Source of the DNA: Planomicrobium soli | GTDB taxonomy: Bacteria > Bacillota > Bacilli > Bacillales_A > Planococcaceae | Direction: 5' to 3' | NCBI RefSeq assembly: GCF_003014655.1 | Contig: NZ_PYAT01000022.1 | Span: forward strand, 1-39,314 | Length of the DNA: 39,314 nt | Shown: piece by piece, positions 16,440-23,458 of the stretch | Layout: each line of letters begins with the position of its first letter | Position numbering within the stretch: position 1 is the first letter of the stretch | Translations under genes and position numbers: made by a program | The notes under the pieces: generated by a model | Told to the model about the DNA's origin: nothing | What the model saw: only the letters and a program-made list of their open reading frames with translations | Databases searched by the model: none

Positions 16440-16859
16440 ATGACAAAAAAAACATTGTACTTTCTATGCACAGGCAACTCATGCCGCAGCCAGATGGCTG
16501 AAGGATGGGGGAAAGAAATTCTTGGAGACGAGTGGCAAGTACTCAGTGCCGGGATTGAAGCACATGGTTTAAACCCGAACGCGGTAAAAGCAATGAATGA
16601 AGTGGATATTGATATTTCCGAGCAAACTTCCGATATCATCGACCTGCAGATTTTAAATAGTGCGGATTTTGTCGTGACATTGTGTGGAGATGCAGCGGAT
16701 AAATGCCCAATCACACCACCGCATGTGAAACGCGATCATTGGGGGTTTGAAGATCCTGCAAAAGCGCAAGGAACGGATGAAGAAAAATGGACGGTCTTCC
16801 AAAGCGTTCGTGATGCCATTGGAGAACGCATCAGAACATTTGAAGAAACAGGAAAATAA
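16440..16859 (+). CDS. arsC: ArsC arsenate reductase (thioredoxin-coupled)
   Basis: A 139-residue low-molecular-weight phosphatase-fold arsenate reductase. The P-loop [15 protein letters not shown] carries C10, C15 and R16. The redox pair is C82 and C89 in [10 protein letters not shown]. These are the three cysteines of the pI258-type enzyme, which passes electrons through a C10-C82-C89 cascade to thioredoxin. A conserved DP follows in GFEDPAKA. It reduces arsenate to arsenite for export by ArsB. The ATG has AGAAGGAG upstream, and a strong hairpin follows the stop codon. Confidence 0.95.
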   Translation: MTKKTLYFLCTGNSCRSQMAEGWGKEILGDEWQVLSAGIEAHGLNPNAVKAMNEVDIDISEQTSDIIDLQILNSADFVVTLCGDAADKCPITPPHVKRDHWGFEDPAKAQGTDEEKWTVFQSVRDAIGERIRTFEETGK

Positions 16860-16860
16860 G

Positions 16861-16893
16861 AAAAAAGCCGGGATATTGCATCCCGGCTTTTTT
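16861..16893. terminator. Strong bidirectional terminator after arsRBC
   Basis: AAAAAAGCCGGGAT and ATCCCGGCTTTTTT form a perfect 14-bp stem with a 5-nt loop. It ends the ars operon, and from the other side it can end the leftward merR unit. Confidence 0.9.
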
Positions 16894-16999
16894 CATGAAA
16901 AATAAACAAGCATATTGTCATAAAGAAAATCCTTCAGGAGAAGAGTTGAAACTTTTTTGATTCCGGTATAGATGGTTCTACAGAAATCTATTTCCATAC

Positions 17000-17134
17000 C
17001 TATTTTTCTTTTTCAATTTCTTTTGCACAGCTCAAACACAAAAGCTGTCCATTTACGTAGACGCCTTCTAAAAAGCCGTCTCTGCAATAAACTTCTTTGC
17101 CGCAATTAGCGCAAGGCCCGATCAGCTCACGCAT
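17000..17134 (-). CDS. Small four-cysteine (two CxxC) putative zinc-binding protein, 44 residues
   Basis: This ORF starts MRELIGPCANCGKEVYCRDG and ends in CLSCAKEIEKEK. CANC and CLSC would form a four-Cys zinc knuckle with a 25-residue spacer, and one extra Cys lies at position 17. The ATG lies inside the last codons of the upstream MerR gene, giving an 8-bp overlap. There is no clear ribosome binding site, so translation is probably coupled. It is too short for a standard ORF cutoff. The cysteine pattern and the overlap argue for a real gene. I do not recognise a family with a known function. Confidence 0.6.
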   Translation of the reverse strand: MRELIGPCANCGKEVYCRDGFLEGVYVNGQLLCLSCAKEIEKEK

Positions 17135-18146
17135 TTTCAATGCTTTCGGCGTAGAGGTACATGGCGTCTTTCAAATACTTGGATAACCCTGCGCCGTGCT
17201 GGTCGATATTATTAGAGAAGCGGCTATCAGCGGCATACAAGTCGCCAAGGCCACGGAACATTTTCGGATTGCAGTTATAGAAACGGTTCAACAATATGTA
17301 GTAAGCTTCCATTTCTTTTTGGACCGCGGCCGTTTCAGGAGATAAATGCATCAATGACGCTACTGTAGTGTAAATGCGGTTGCCTTCCCGGTTGATTTCC
17401 TCCAAGTCTTCCGCTTCTTTTTGGGGAGCAACTTCTTCAACTTGAGCTTCATCTTCTAGCGGTGACTCTTCTGCAGGAGCGGTTTCTTCAATGGCTTCTG
17501 TTTTTTCAATCGATGTAGAGTTCTCCGGTAAACTGATTGATTCACTAGCTGCTGTTTCTGCAGCAGAAGACGTTTCATCAATAATCGTTTCTTCCTTCAT
17601 TGTTAGTTCTTCTGCAAACTCCAATGTTTCAGTTAAACCAATTTCTTTAATCACTATCGAATCTTCTGAAAAAACAGCATCCGCTTCAATTTCTATTCCG
17701 CCTGCAGCTACAGGCACTTTTGGAGCTTCTTGTTTAATTGCTGCCTTATAGTTATTGATGTTCTCCGCTTCATTTTTACCAGTAAAAGCACTAAAACGCT
17801 GTTCGTTCGTCAAAGTTTCCAAACCTTTGAACTCACGCAACGTCATTTCAGCATTTTCGATCAATCTTTCTAGACGCTCTTGTTTCTGGCGCAAAAACTC
17901 TCCGTGCTGGGCTAGACTGTGTTCTGGATCAAATCCTTCAGCCACAAGTTCTTGAATTTTTTTCAAGGAAAAACCGATTTCTTTGAAGAATAGAATATGC
18001 TGAAGCAGTTTCAAATCCTCGTCATTATAGTAACGGTATCGGTTAGAGCCTATATTCGAAGGCTTCATAAGCCCGATGCTATCGTAATGATGGAGTGTTC
18101 GGACACTGACACCTGCAATTTTCGCCACTTCTTGTACTTTGTACAT
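17127..18146 (-). CDS. MerR family regulator with an interrupted TipAS domain
   Basis: A 339-residue regulator. Residues 1-70 form a MerR winged helix (YKVQEVAKIAGVSVRTLHHYDSIGL), followed by a coiled coil (about 75-115). The C-terminal part, about 255-335, contains FYNCNPKMFRGLGDLYAADSRFSNNIDQHGAGLSKYL, the conserved end of the TipAS antibiotic-binding domain found in TipAL, Mta and SkgA. Between them, residues 142-250 are a Glu/Ala/Ser/Thr-rich, Cys-free low-complexity stretch that ordinary TipAL-type proteins (about 250 residues) lack. TipAS-type regulators bind thiopeptides or other hydrophobic drugs and activate export genes. The ATG follows GAGGTGATC. Its own promoter shows the MerR-type 19-bp spacer, so it is probably autoregulated. 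Confidence 0.8.
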   Translation of the reverse strand: MYKVQEVAKIAGVSVRTLHHYDSIGLMKPSNIGSNRYRYYNDEDLKLLQHILFFKEIGFSLKKIQELVAEGFDPEHSLAQHGEFLRQKQERLERLIENAEMTLREFKGLETLTNEQRFSAFTGKNEAENINNYKAAIKQEAPKVPVAAGGIEIEADAVFSEDSIVIKEIGLTETLEFAEELTMKEETIIDETSSAAETAASESISLPENSTSIEKTEAIEETAPAEESPLEDEAQVEEVAPQKEAEDLEEINREGNRIYTTVASLMHLSPETAAVQKEMEAYYILLNRFYNCNPKMFRGLGDLYAADSRFSNNIDQHGAGLSKYLKDAMYLYAESIENA

Positions 18147-18165
18147 GATTGATCACCTCATGACT

Positions 18166-18196
18166 AGTTTAAACTATAACGTGTCGTTACTGTCAA
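18166..18196 (-). promoter_or_regulatory. MerR-type promoter with 19-bp spacer and dyad operator
   Basis: On the minus strand, TTGACA (18191-18196) and TAAACT (18166-18171) are separated by exactly 19 nt, the over-long spacer characteristic of MerR-activated promoters. The spacer contains an imperfect dyad GTAAC-GACAC-GTTAT at 18176-18190. MerR dimers bind such dyads and twist the promoter to activate it. It lies 20 nt upstream of the regulator's own ATG. Confidence 0.8.
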
Positions 18197-18353
18197 TCTG
18201 TTTCAATAAAAAGAGTTCAATTGATTCCTATTACACAGATTAAAAAAGACTTTGGACTGAGAAAGTAATTGGTTTGAGTTATAAAAAGAAAGAAAATTCA
18301 AATATCTGCGTATGAGCATCTAGGTTTTTCCTCTCAAATATGGAACAATAAAA

Positions 18354-18368
18354 ATGAAAGCGTTTTCT
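18354..18368 (+). promoter_or_regulatory. cre site (CcpA catabolite-response element) upstream of the aldehyde dehydrogenase gene
   Basis: ATGAAAGCGTTTTCT matches every position of the WTGNAANCGNWNNCW consensus. It lies 26 nt before the ATG and just ahead of the ribosome binding site, a typical place for roadblock or promoter-occlusion repression by CcpA with HPr-Ser-P. Confidence 0.75.
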
Positions 18369-18394
18369 TTTATAACGAAAAGGGAGGAGCAATT

Positions 18395-19876
18395 ATGAAA
18401 TTAGCGAACTACGTAAATGGCAAGTGGCAAGAGAATCCTAGTGCCGAATTTACAGAAGTAGTCAATCCCGCAAATGGAGAAGTATTGGCGCAAGTGCCGC
18501 TATCGACAAGAAGCGATGTGGACACAGCGGTGAAAGCCGCGAGAGTGGCACAGAAAAAATGGGCGAAGGTCCCTGCTCCGAAGAGAGCAGACTATCTTTA
18601 TGAAATCGGCAGACTAATGAAACAAAAAAAAGAACAGTTGGCGCAAGTGTTGACTAAAGAAATGGGGAAAGTAATCGAAGAAGCGCGAGGCGAAGTGCAA
18701 GAAGGCATCGACATGGCGTATTACATGGCAGGAGAAGGCAGGCGGTTGTTCGGTGAAACAACACCGTCGGAACTTGCGGATAAATTCGCAATGAGCGTCC
18801 GTTCACCAATCGGAGTAGTAGGTTTGATAACTCCATGGAACTTTCCGGTGGCAATTGCTACATGGAAATCGTTTCCGGCGATTGTATCAGGCAATTCTTT
18901 CTTGTGGAAGCCGGCGACAGAGACGCCAATGATGGCTTACGAAATGGCTAAAATCTTCGAAGAAGTAAAACTGCCGCAAGGCGTAGCAAATATTGTCTTC
19001 GGCTCAGGTTCGGAAGTGGGAACGGCTATGGTCGAACATCCGGATATCCATGTTATTTCTTTTACAGGTTCGACAGAAACCGGACGGAAGGTTGCTGAAG
19101 CAGGAGGCCGCAATTTAAAGAAAGTCTCTCTGGAAATGGGAGGAAAAAATGCTGTTATTGTCATGGAGGATGCAGACCTGGATTTGGCGGTAGAAGGGAT
19201 TCTGTGGAGTGCTTTCGGAACTGCTGGCCAGCGCTGTACGGCCTGCAGCAGGGTGATCGTCCATCGGGATGTGAAAGAAAAACTTCAAAATAGGCTGCTT
19301 GAAAAAATGAAAACTCTGTCGATTGGTGACGGGTTGGATGAATCGGTGAAAGTGGGTCCGGTGATCAACAAAAAAGCCCTTGAGAAGATCCATTCCTATA
19401 TTGGCATCGGCCAAGAAGAAGGGGCGACACTGCTTGCTGGTGGTGAAGTTCTAACCTATGCACCGTACGACAAAGGAAACTATTACACTCCGACACTCTT
19501 TACAGATGTAGCGCCGGATATGCGCATTGCCCAAGAAGAAATTTTTGGCCCGGTTGTTTCCATCATCGAAGTTGCCAGTTTTGAAGAAGCGATAGAAGTC
19601 AATAACAGTGTCATTTACGGTCTATCGAGTTCCATTTATACACAGGATGTTAATCGCGTTTTTAAAGCCCAGCGTGATTTGGATACGGGCATTGTTTACA
19701 TTAATGCAGGCACAACGGGAGCGGAAATCCATTTGCCTTTTGGAGGAACAAAAGGGACTGGGAACGGCCATCGAGATTCCGGAGTTGCTGCTCTTGACGT
19801 CTTCACCGAGTGGAAAAGCATCTATGTGGATTATAGCGGCAAGCTTCAGCGAGCTCAAATTGATAACGAAATATAA
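18395..19876 (+). CDS. NAD(P)-dependent aldehyde dehydrogenase
   Basis: A 493-residue ALDH-superfamily enzyme. Catalytic residues are all present: N149 in PWNF, K172 in WKPATE, E247 in LEMGGKN and the nucleophile C281 in AGQRCTACSR. FTGST (223-227) is in the cofactor fold, and GPVVSIIEV in the C-terminal part. The C-terminal sequence through EIHLPFGGTKGTGNGHRDSG is like the YcbD/ALDH7-related enzymes, which act on semialdehydes, but the substrate is not shown. AGGGAGGAGC precedes the ATG. It is followed after 58 bp by an acyl-CoA dehydrogenase gene, and a cre site lies upstream, so the pair looks catabolic. A role in oxidising a carotenoid aldehyde is a weaker alternative. Confidence 0.88.
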   Translation: MKLANYVNGKWQENPSAEFTEVVNPANGEVLAQVPLSTRSDVDTAVKAARVAQKKWAKVPAPKRADYLYEIGRLMKQKKEQLAQVLTKEMGKVIEEARGEVQEGIDMAYYMAGEGRRLFGETTPSELADKFAMSVRSPIGVVGLITPWNFPVAIATWKSFPAIVSGNSFLWKPATETPMMAYEMAKIFEEVKLPQGVANIVFGSGSEVGTAMVEHPDIHVISFTGSTETGRKVAEAGGRNLKKVSLEMGGKNAVIVMEDADLDLAVEGILWSAFGTAGQRCTACSRVIVHRDVKEKLQNRLLEKMKTLSIGDGLDESVKVGPVINKKALEKIHSYIGIGQEEGATLLAGGEVLTYAPYDKGNYYTPTLFTDVAPDMRIAQEEIFGPVVSIIEVASFEEAIEVNNSVIYGLSSSIYTQDVNRVFKAQRDLDTGIVYINAGTTGAEIHLPFGGTKGTGNGHRDSGVAALDVFTEWKSIYVDYSGKLQRAQIDNEI

Positions 19877-19934
19877 GAGGAGACAGGCGCAGCGACAATA
19901 GCACACCTGAACCGCCTGTAAGGAGGAATAGTGA

Positions 19935-21125
19935 ATGGATTTTGAGTTTTCTCAAGAACATGAACTGCTAAGGAAAACGGTAAGGCAGTTTGTGGACAAC
20001 GAAATTTCACCGTTTATTGCAGAATGGGATTCAAAAGGAGCCTTTGATCCAATTATTTGGAGGCGACTTGCCGATCTGGGGTTGATGGGCGTATGCATTC
20101 CGGAAAAATACGGCGGCAGCAGCATGGATTATAATTCACTGGCAGTTGTATGCGAGGAGTTGGAGCGAGGTGACACTGCTTTCCGCACAGCTGTCTCGGT
20201 CCACACCGGTTTAAATTCCATGACGCTCTTGCAGTGGGGAACAGAACAACAGAAAACAAAGTTTTTGGTCCCTCAGGCAAAAGGGGAGAAGATCGGGGCT
20301 TTCGGTTTGACCGAACCCGGGGCAGGTTCTGACGTTGCGGCTCTTTCGACTACGGCTGTACGCGATGGGGAAGGCTATATATTGAACGGACAGAAAACAT
20401 GGATTTCACTATGCGATATAGCCGATCATTTTATCGTCTTTGCCTATACAGATAAAGTGAAAAAACATCAAGGAATCAGTGCTTTTATTGTCGAACGCAC
20501 GCGAGAAGGTTTTTCTTCCAAAGCGATCAAAGGTAAATATGGCATCCGTTCCGGGAATACAGGCGAACTGTTTTTTGATGACTTGCAGATACCGGCTGAA
20601 AACCGGTTGGGTGAAGAAGGGGAAGGATTTAAAATCGCGATGGCAGCCCTTGATAATGGCCGGTTTACTGTAGCGGCAGGAGCTTGCGGTTTAATGATGG
20701 CTTGTTTGGAGGAAAGCGTGAAGTATTGCAGATCCCGATCTGCTTTTGGCAAACCGATTGCCGAACACCAATTGGTCCAGCAAATGATCGCCAATATGGA
20801 GGCGGGTTATCAAATGAGCCGTCTCCTTGTCTACCGGGCGGGGGAAATGAAAAACAAAGGCATCCGCAATACACGTGAAACATCGCTGGCAAAATGGCAG
20901 GCATGCAATTTTGCCAATAAAGCGGCGGATGACGCAATGCAAATCCATGGAGCATATGGGTATTCCGATGAGTATCCGGTCGCCCGTTTTTTGCGCAATT
21001 CCAAAGCCCCGGTCATTTATGAAGGAACGCGGGAAATCCACACGATCATGCAGGCAGAGTATGTGCTAGGCAAGCGGGAAGATAAAAAATTAAATCGGAT
21101 GTTGCCCGCCTGGCCATTCGAATAG
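19935..21125 (+). CDS. Acyl-CoA dehydrogenase
   Basis: A 396-residue FAD-dependent acyl-CoA dehydrogenase of normal length. It shows GAFGLTEPGAGSDVAALST (FAD/substrate loop, about 121-139), ILNGQKTWISLCDIADHFIVFA, the FGKPIAEHQLVQQMIANM block and MQIHGAYGYSDEYPVARFLRN. The catalytic base is E363 in IYEGTREIHT, the position used by short-chain and butyryl-CoA-type enzymes. IYEGTREIHTIMQAEYVLG is also reminiscent of glutaryl-CoA dehydrogenases. GTAAGGAGGAATAGTG precedes the ATG. It is cotranscribed with the aldehyde dehydrogenase: the pair could convert a semialdehyde and then a CoA ester, as in lysine or short dicarboxylate breakdown, but no CoA transferase or ligase is next to them. Confidence 0.87.
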   Translation: MDFEFSQEHELLRKTVRQFVDNEISPFIAEWDSKGAFDPIIWRRLADLGLMGVCIPEKYGGSSMDYNSLAVVCEELERGDTAFRTAVSVHTGLNSMTLLQWGTEQQKTKFLVPQAKGEKIGAFGLTEPGAGSDVAALSTTAVRDGEGYILNGQKTWISLCDIADHFIVFAYTDKVKKHQGISAFIVERTREGFSSKAIKGKYGIRSGNTGELFFDDLQIPAENRLGEEGEGFKIAMAALDNGRFTVAAGACGLMMACLEESVKYCRSRSAFGKPIAEHQLVQQMIANMEAGYQMSRLLVYRAGEMKNKGIRNTRETSLAKWQACNFANKAADDAMQIHGAYGYSDEYPVARFLRNSKAPVIYEGTREIHTIMQAEYVLGKREDKKLNRMLPAWPFE

Positions 21126-21163
21126 TAAAAGGATGGCCTGGACGTTGGCCATCCTTTTACTAT
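21122..21163. terminator. Bidirectional terminator between convergent genes
   Basis: A perfect 17-bp stem (ATAGTAAAAGGATGGCC against GGCCATCCTTTTACTAT) with an 8-nt loop contains the TAG stop of the acyl-CoA dehydrogenase gene. It serves both this gene and the leftward lipid kinase gene. Confidence 0.9.
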
Positions 21164-21169
21164 ATAAAT

Positions 21170-22084
21170 TTAAAAAGTATCGACTTCTTCTGGCTTTGGA
21201 ACAAGCATTTTTAGTTTTTTTGGTTCGATTTTAATCTCCACTGGTGTCTTCAAATAAATTTCTCCATCGGTATCGACATCCATTTCTTGTTCGGTTCGGA
21301 TCGAAATACGGCGCCCTTGGTAGTGGGTTACGTGTTCCAGTTCGTCGGTTAAGATTTCAGGTTGTGAAAGAGAAAACCACTCGCGCACAGCTGAGATGGA
21401 AGAAGACTGGATGATGAAGACGTCAAGCAAGCCATCGGTGGGATCGATGAGCGGCAACGGAACCGTATGAGTGCCGATTGATTTGCCGTTCATCACTAAA
21501 ACGAGCACACCTTCCTCAAGATGGGTAATTCCATCAATTTCAACAGTGGCAGTAAAAGGTTCGGCCTGTCTAAGTGACCGGAGGCCGCTCATAAAATAAC
21601 TCAACTTGCCATACCGCTCTTTCAGGTGTGGGTCGATATTGGATGAGGCGTCGGTTATAACGCCGATGCCGGCGAAATTGAGGAAGGCATTGCCGTTGAT
21701 CCGGGCCGTATCGATCTCTTTAATATCCCCACGGACGAGAGCAGCTGCAGCTTCATCCAAAGTAAGCGGAATTTCGAGCGTCCGCGCAAAATCATTGCAT
21801 GTTCCTCCAGGCAAAATTCCAAGGATAGGAGGATTTTCCAGTGTAGACAAGGCTTGGACCGCTAAATGGATTGTGCCATCCCCGCCAACCACGAACAGCA
21901 CATCCGCAGTTTCTGAAGCTTGTTTGCAGGCTTCAGTAAACTCTTCAGGGGAATTAGTTTGAACCAGTTCAATGGCTTGGGACTCTTCAGCCAACGCAGG
22001 CGTAGTGAGGGAAATCATGGCATCACTCATGGACTGGCCAGCTTGCGCGTTATACAATAAAACAGTACGGTCGAATCTTGGCAC
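21170..22084 (-). CDS. Diacylglycerol/lipid kinase (YegS/BmrU family)
   Basis: A 304-residue protein with the DAGK catalytic fold. The nucleotide-binding motif VVGGDGTIHLAV is at about 65-76 and LPGGTCNDFARTL at about 91-103. A beta-rich C-terminal domain continues to the end. The family phosphorylates diacylglycerol, ceramide-like or other lipids. BmrU-type members are common next to transporters, but this one stands alone. The start is a GTG with AAAGGAGGT eight bases upstream. It ends at the shared hairpin with the acyl-CoA dehydrogenase gene. Confidence 0.87.
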   Translation of the reverse strand: MPRFDRTVLLYNAQAGQSMSDAMISLTTPALAEESQAIELVQTNSPEEFTEACKQASETADVLFVVGGDGTIHLAVQALSTLENPPILGILPGGTCNDFARTLEIPLTLDEAAAALVRGDIKEIDTARINGNAFLNFAGIGVITDASSNIDPHLKERYGKLSYFMSGLRSLRQAEPFTATVEIDGITHLEEGVLVLVMNGKSIGTHTVPLPLIDPTDGLLDVFIIQSSSISAVREWFSLSQPEILTDELEHVTHYQGRRISIRTEQEMDVDTDGEIYLKTPVEIKIEPKKLKMLVPKPEEVDTF

Positions 22085-22207
22085 ACCATTTACCTCCTTT
22101 AAAGCTTCTATTAGTTATCATTTTCCACTTAACGATTTTTCATAAACACAGAAAGTAGAACGATAAGAAAAGACAAGAGATTATTATCTGGAATGAGGGA
22201 ATTTTAC

Positions 22208-23395
22208 GTGACAACAAAATTATATTACGAAAACCCGGAATTGCAAAAAATAGAGGCGACTGTTTTTCAAACTGATACAGATGAACGCGGTTATTTTTCG
22301 GTGCTGGATAAAACCTGCTTTTATCCGGAAGGCGGCGGACAGCCGGCTGATACCGGCTTTATCAATAATGTGAGGGTATTAAATGTCCAAACCGTTGATG
22401 AGGAAATTCGCCACTATACCGAAAAGCCGTTGCCGCTAGGTGCAGTTTCAGCTGAACTGGATTGGGAGCGCAGATGGGACCATATGCAGCAGCATGCAGG
22501 ACAACATGTGCTAAGCGCTGTTTTTGATGATCATTATGGCATGAAAACAAGCAGCTTCCATTTAGGAACCGAACGCGTATCAATTGATTTAGACACACCA
22601 AGCATCACGGATGATCAGTGGATGGATGTTGAAAAGATGGCCAACGAGGCACTCCAGCGGCATATTCCGATCAGGACATTATGGATTGAAGAAGAAGAAG
22701 TTCCGACTCTAAAGTTAAGAAAAGCGCCCGCGGTTGAAGGTCCAATCCGACTGGTTGTGATTGACGGTGTGGACATGAATGCTTGTGGAGGAACACATCC
22801 ACTGAACACCGCAGAAATTGGCATGATCAAATTGATCAGCGCGGAAAAATCAAAAGGCGGCATACGCGTCTATTTTTTATGCGGCCACCGGGCATTCCGC
22901 TATTTTCAACAGCTGCTTGAGACAACTGGCGAATTGGTGCGGCAACTAAACGCGCCGGTTCCAGAATTGAAAAATGCAGCATCAGCTTTGATCCAGGAAA
23001 AAGCGGCGAATGAAAAAACGATAAAAGAACTTCACGCCAAGCTGCTAGCAGCAGAAGCAGCAACGTTAGGGCCAGATCGGGAAAACGGAATCATTGAAAA
23101 AGTGTTTGAAGGCCGATCCATCAAAGAAATTCAGCAGCTAGCGCGGCTCGCCGTTGAAAACCATCCGAAAGCGTCGCTTTTGTTCTTAGCGGTCGAACAG
23201 GAAGACATACGATTTGTCTGCGCAAGAGGCACTGAAGCAACCGGAGATATGCGTATTCCATTAAAAGAACTGCTTGCCATGACTGATGGAAAAGGCGGCG
23301 GGAATGCTCAATTCGGACAAGGTGGAGGCGTTTCCGCTCTTTCCATCGAGACTTTCTTCGAAGCATTCCGAAACTTCATGAAAAATTTACAGTGA
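22208..23395 (+). CDS. AlaX-type trans-editing alanyl-tRNA deacylase with DHHA1 domain
   Basis: A 395-residue free-standing editing protein. It has the tRNA_SAD-type editing core (HMQQHAGQH with the zinc ligands HxxxH near residues 96-100, and ACGGTH near 192-197), then a helical linker and a C-terminal DHHA1 domain (RENGIIEKVFEGRS to GGNAQFGQGGG). It would hydrolyse Ser-tRNA-Ala or Gly-tRNA-Ala that escapes the synthetase. The start is a GTG at 22208 with GAGGGA seven bases upstream. The ATG at 22193 would overlap that ribosome binding site, so I consider it unlikely. The next gene begins 63 bp downstream. Confidence 0.88.
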   Translation: MTTKLYYENPELQKIEATVFQTDTDERGYFSVLDKTCFYPEGGGQPADTGFINNVRVLNVQTVDEEIRHYTEKPLPLGAVSAELDWERRWDHMQQHAGQHVLSAVFDDHYGMKTSSFHLGTERVSIDLDTPSITDDQWMDVEKMANEALQRHIPIRTLWIEEEEVPTLKLRKAPAVEGPIRLVVIDGVDMNACGGTHPLNTAEIGMIKLISAEKSKGGIRVYFLCGHRAFRYFQQLLETTGELVRQLNAPVPELKNAASALIQEKAANEKTIKELHAKLLAAEAATLGPDRENGIIEKVFEGRSIKEIQQLARLAVENHPKASLLFLAVEQEDIRFVCARGTEATGDMRIPLKELLAMTDGKGGGNAQFGQGGGVSALSIETFFEAFRNFMKNLQ

Positions 23396-23458
23396 AACTT
23401 GTAACTTTTTCAGCAGGTTTATGTCTAATGGGAAAAGAAGGGCCGAAAGGATGAGAAA

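Noticed and set aside
22193..22207. ATG 22193 as the start of the AlaX-type gene
   Set aside because: The ATG overlaps the GAGGGA that fits the GTG at 22208, and relatives begin near the TKLYYE sequence.
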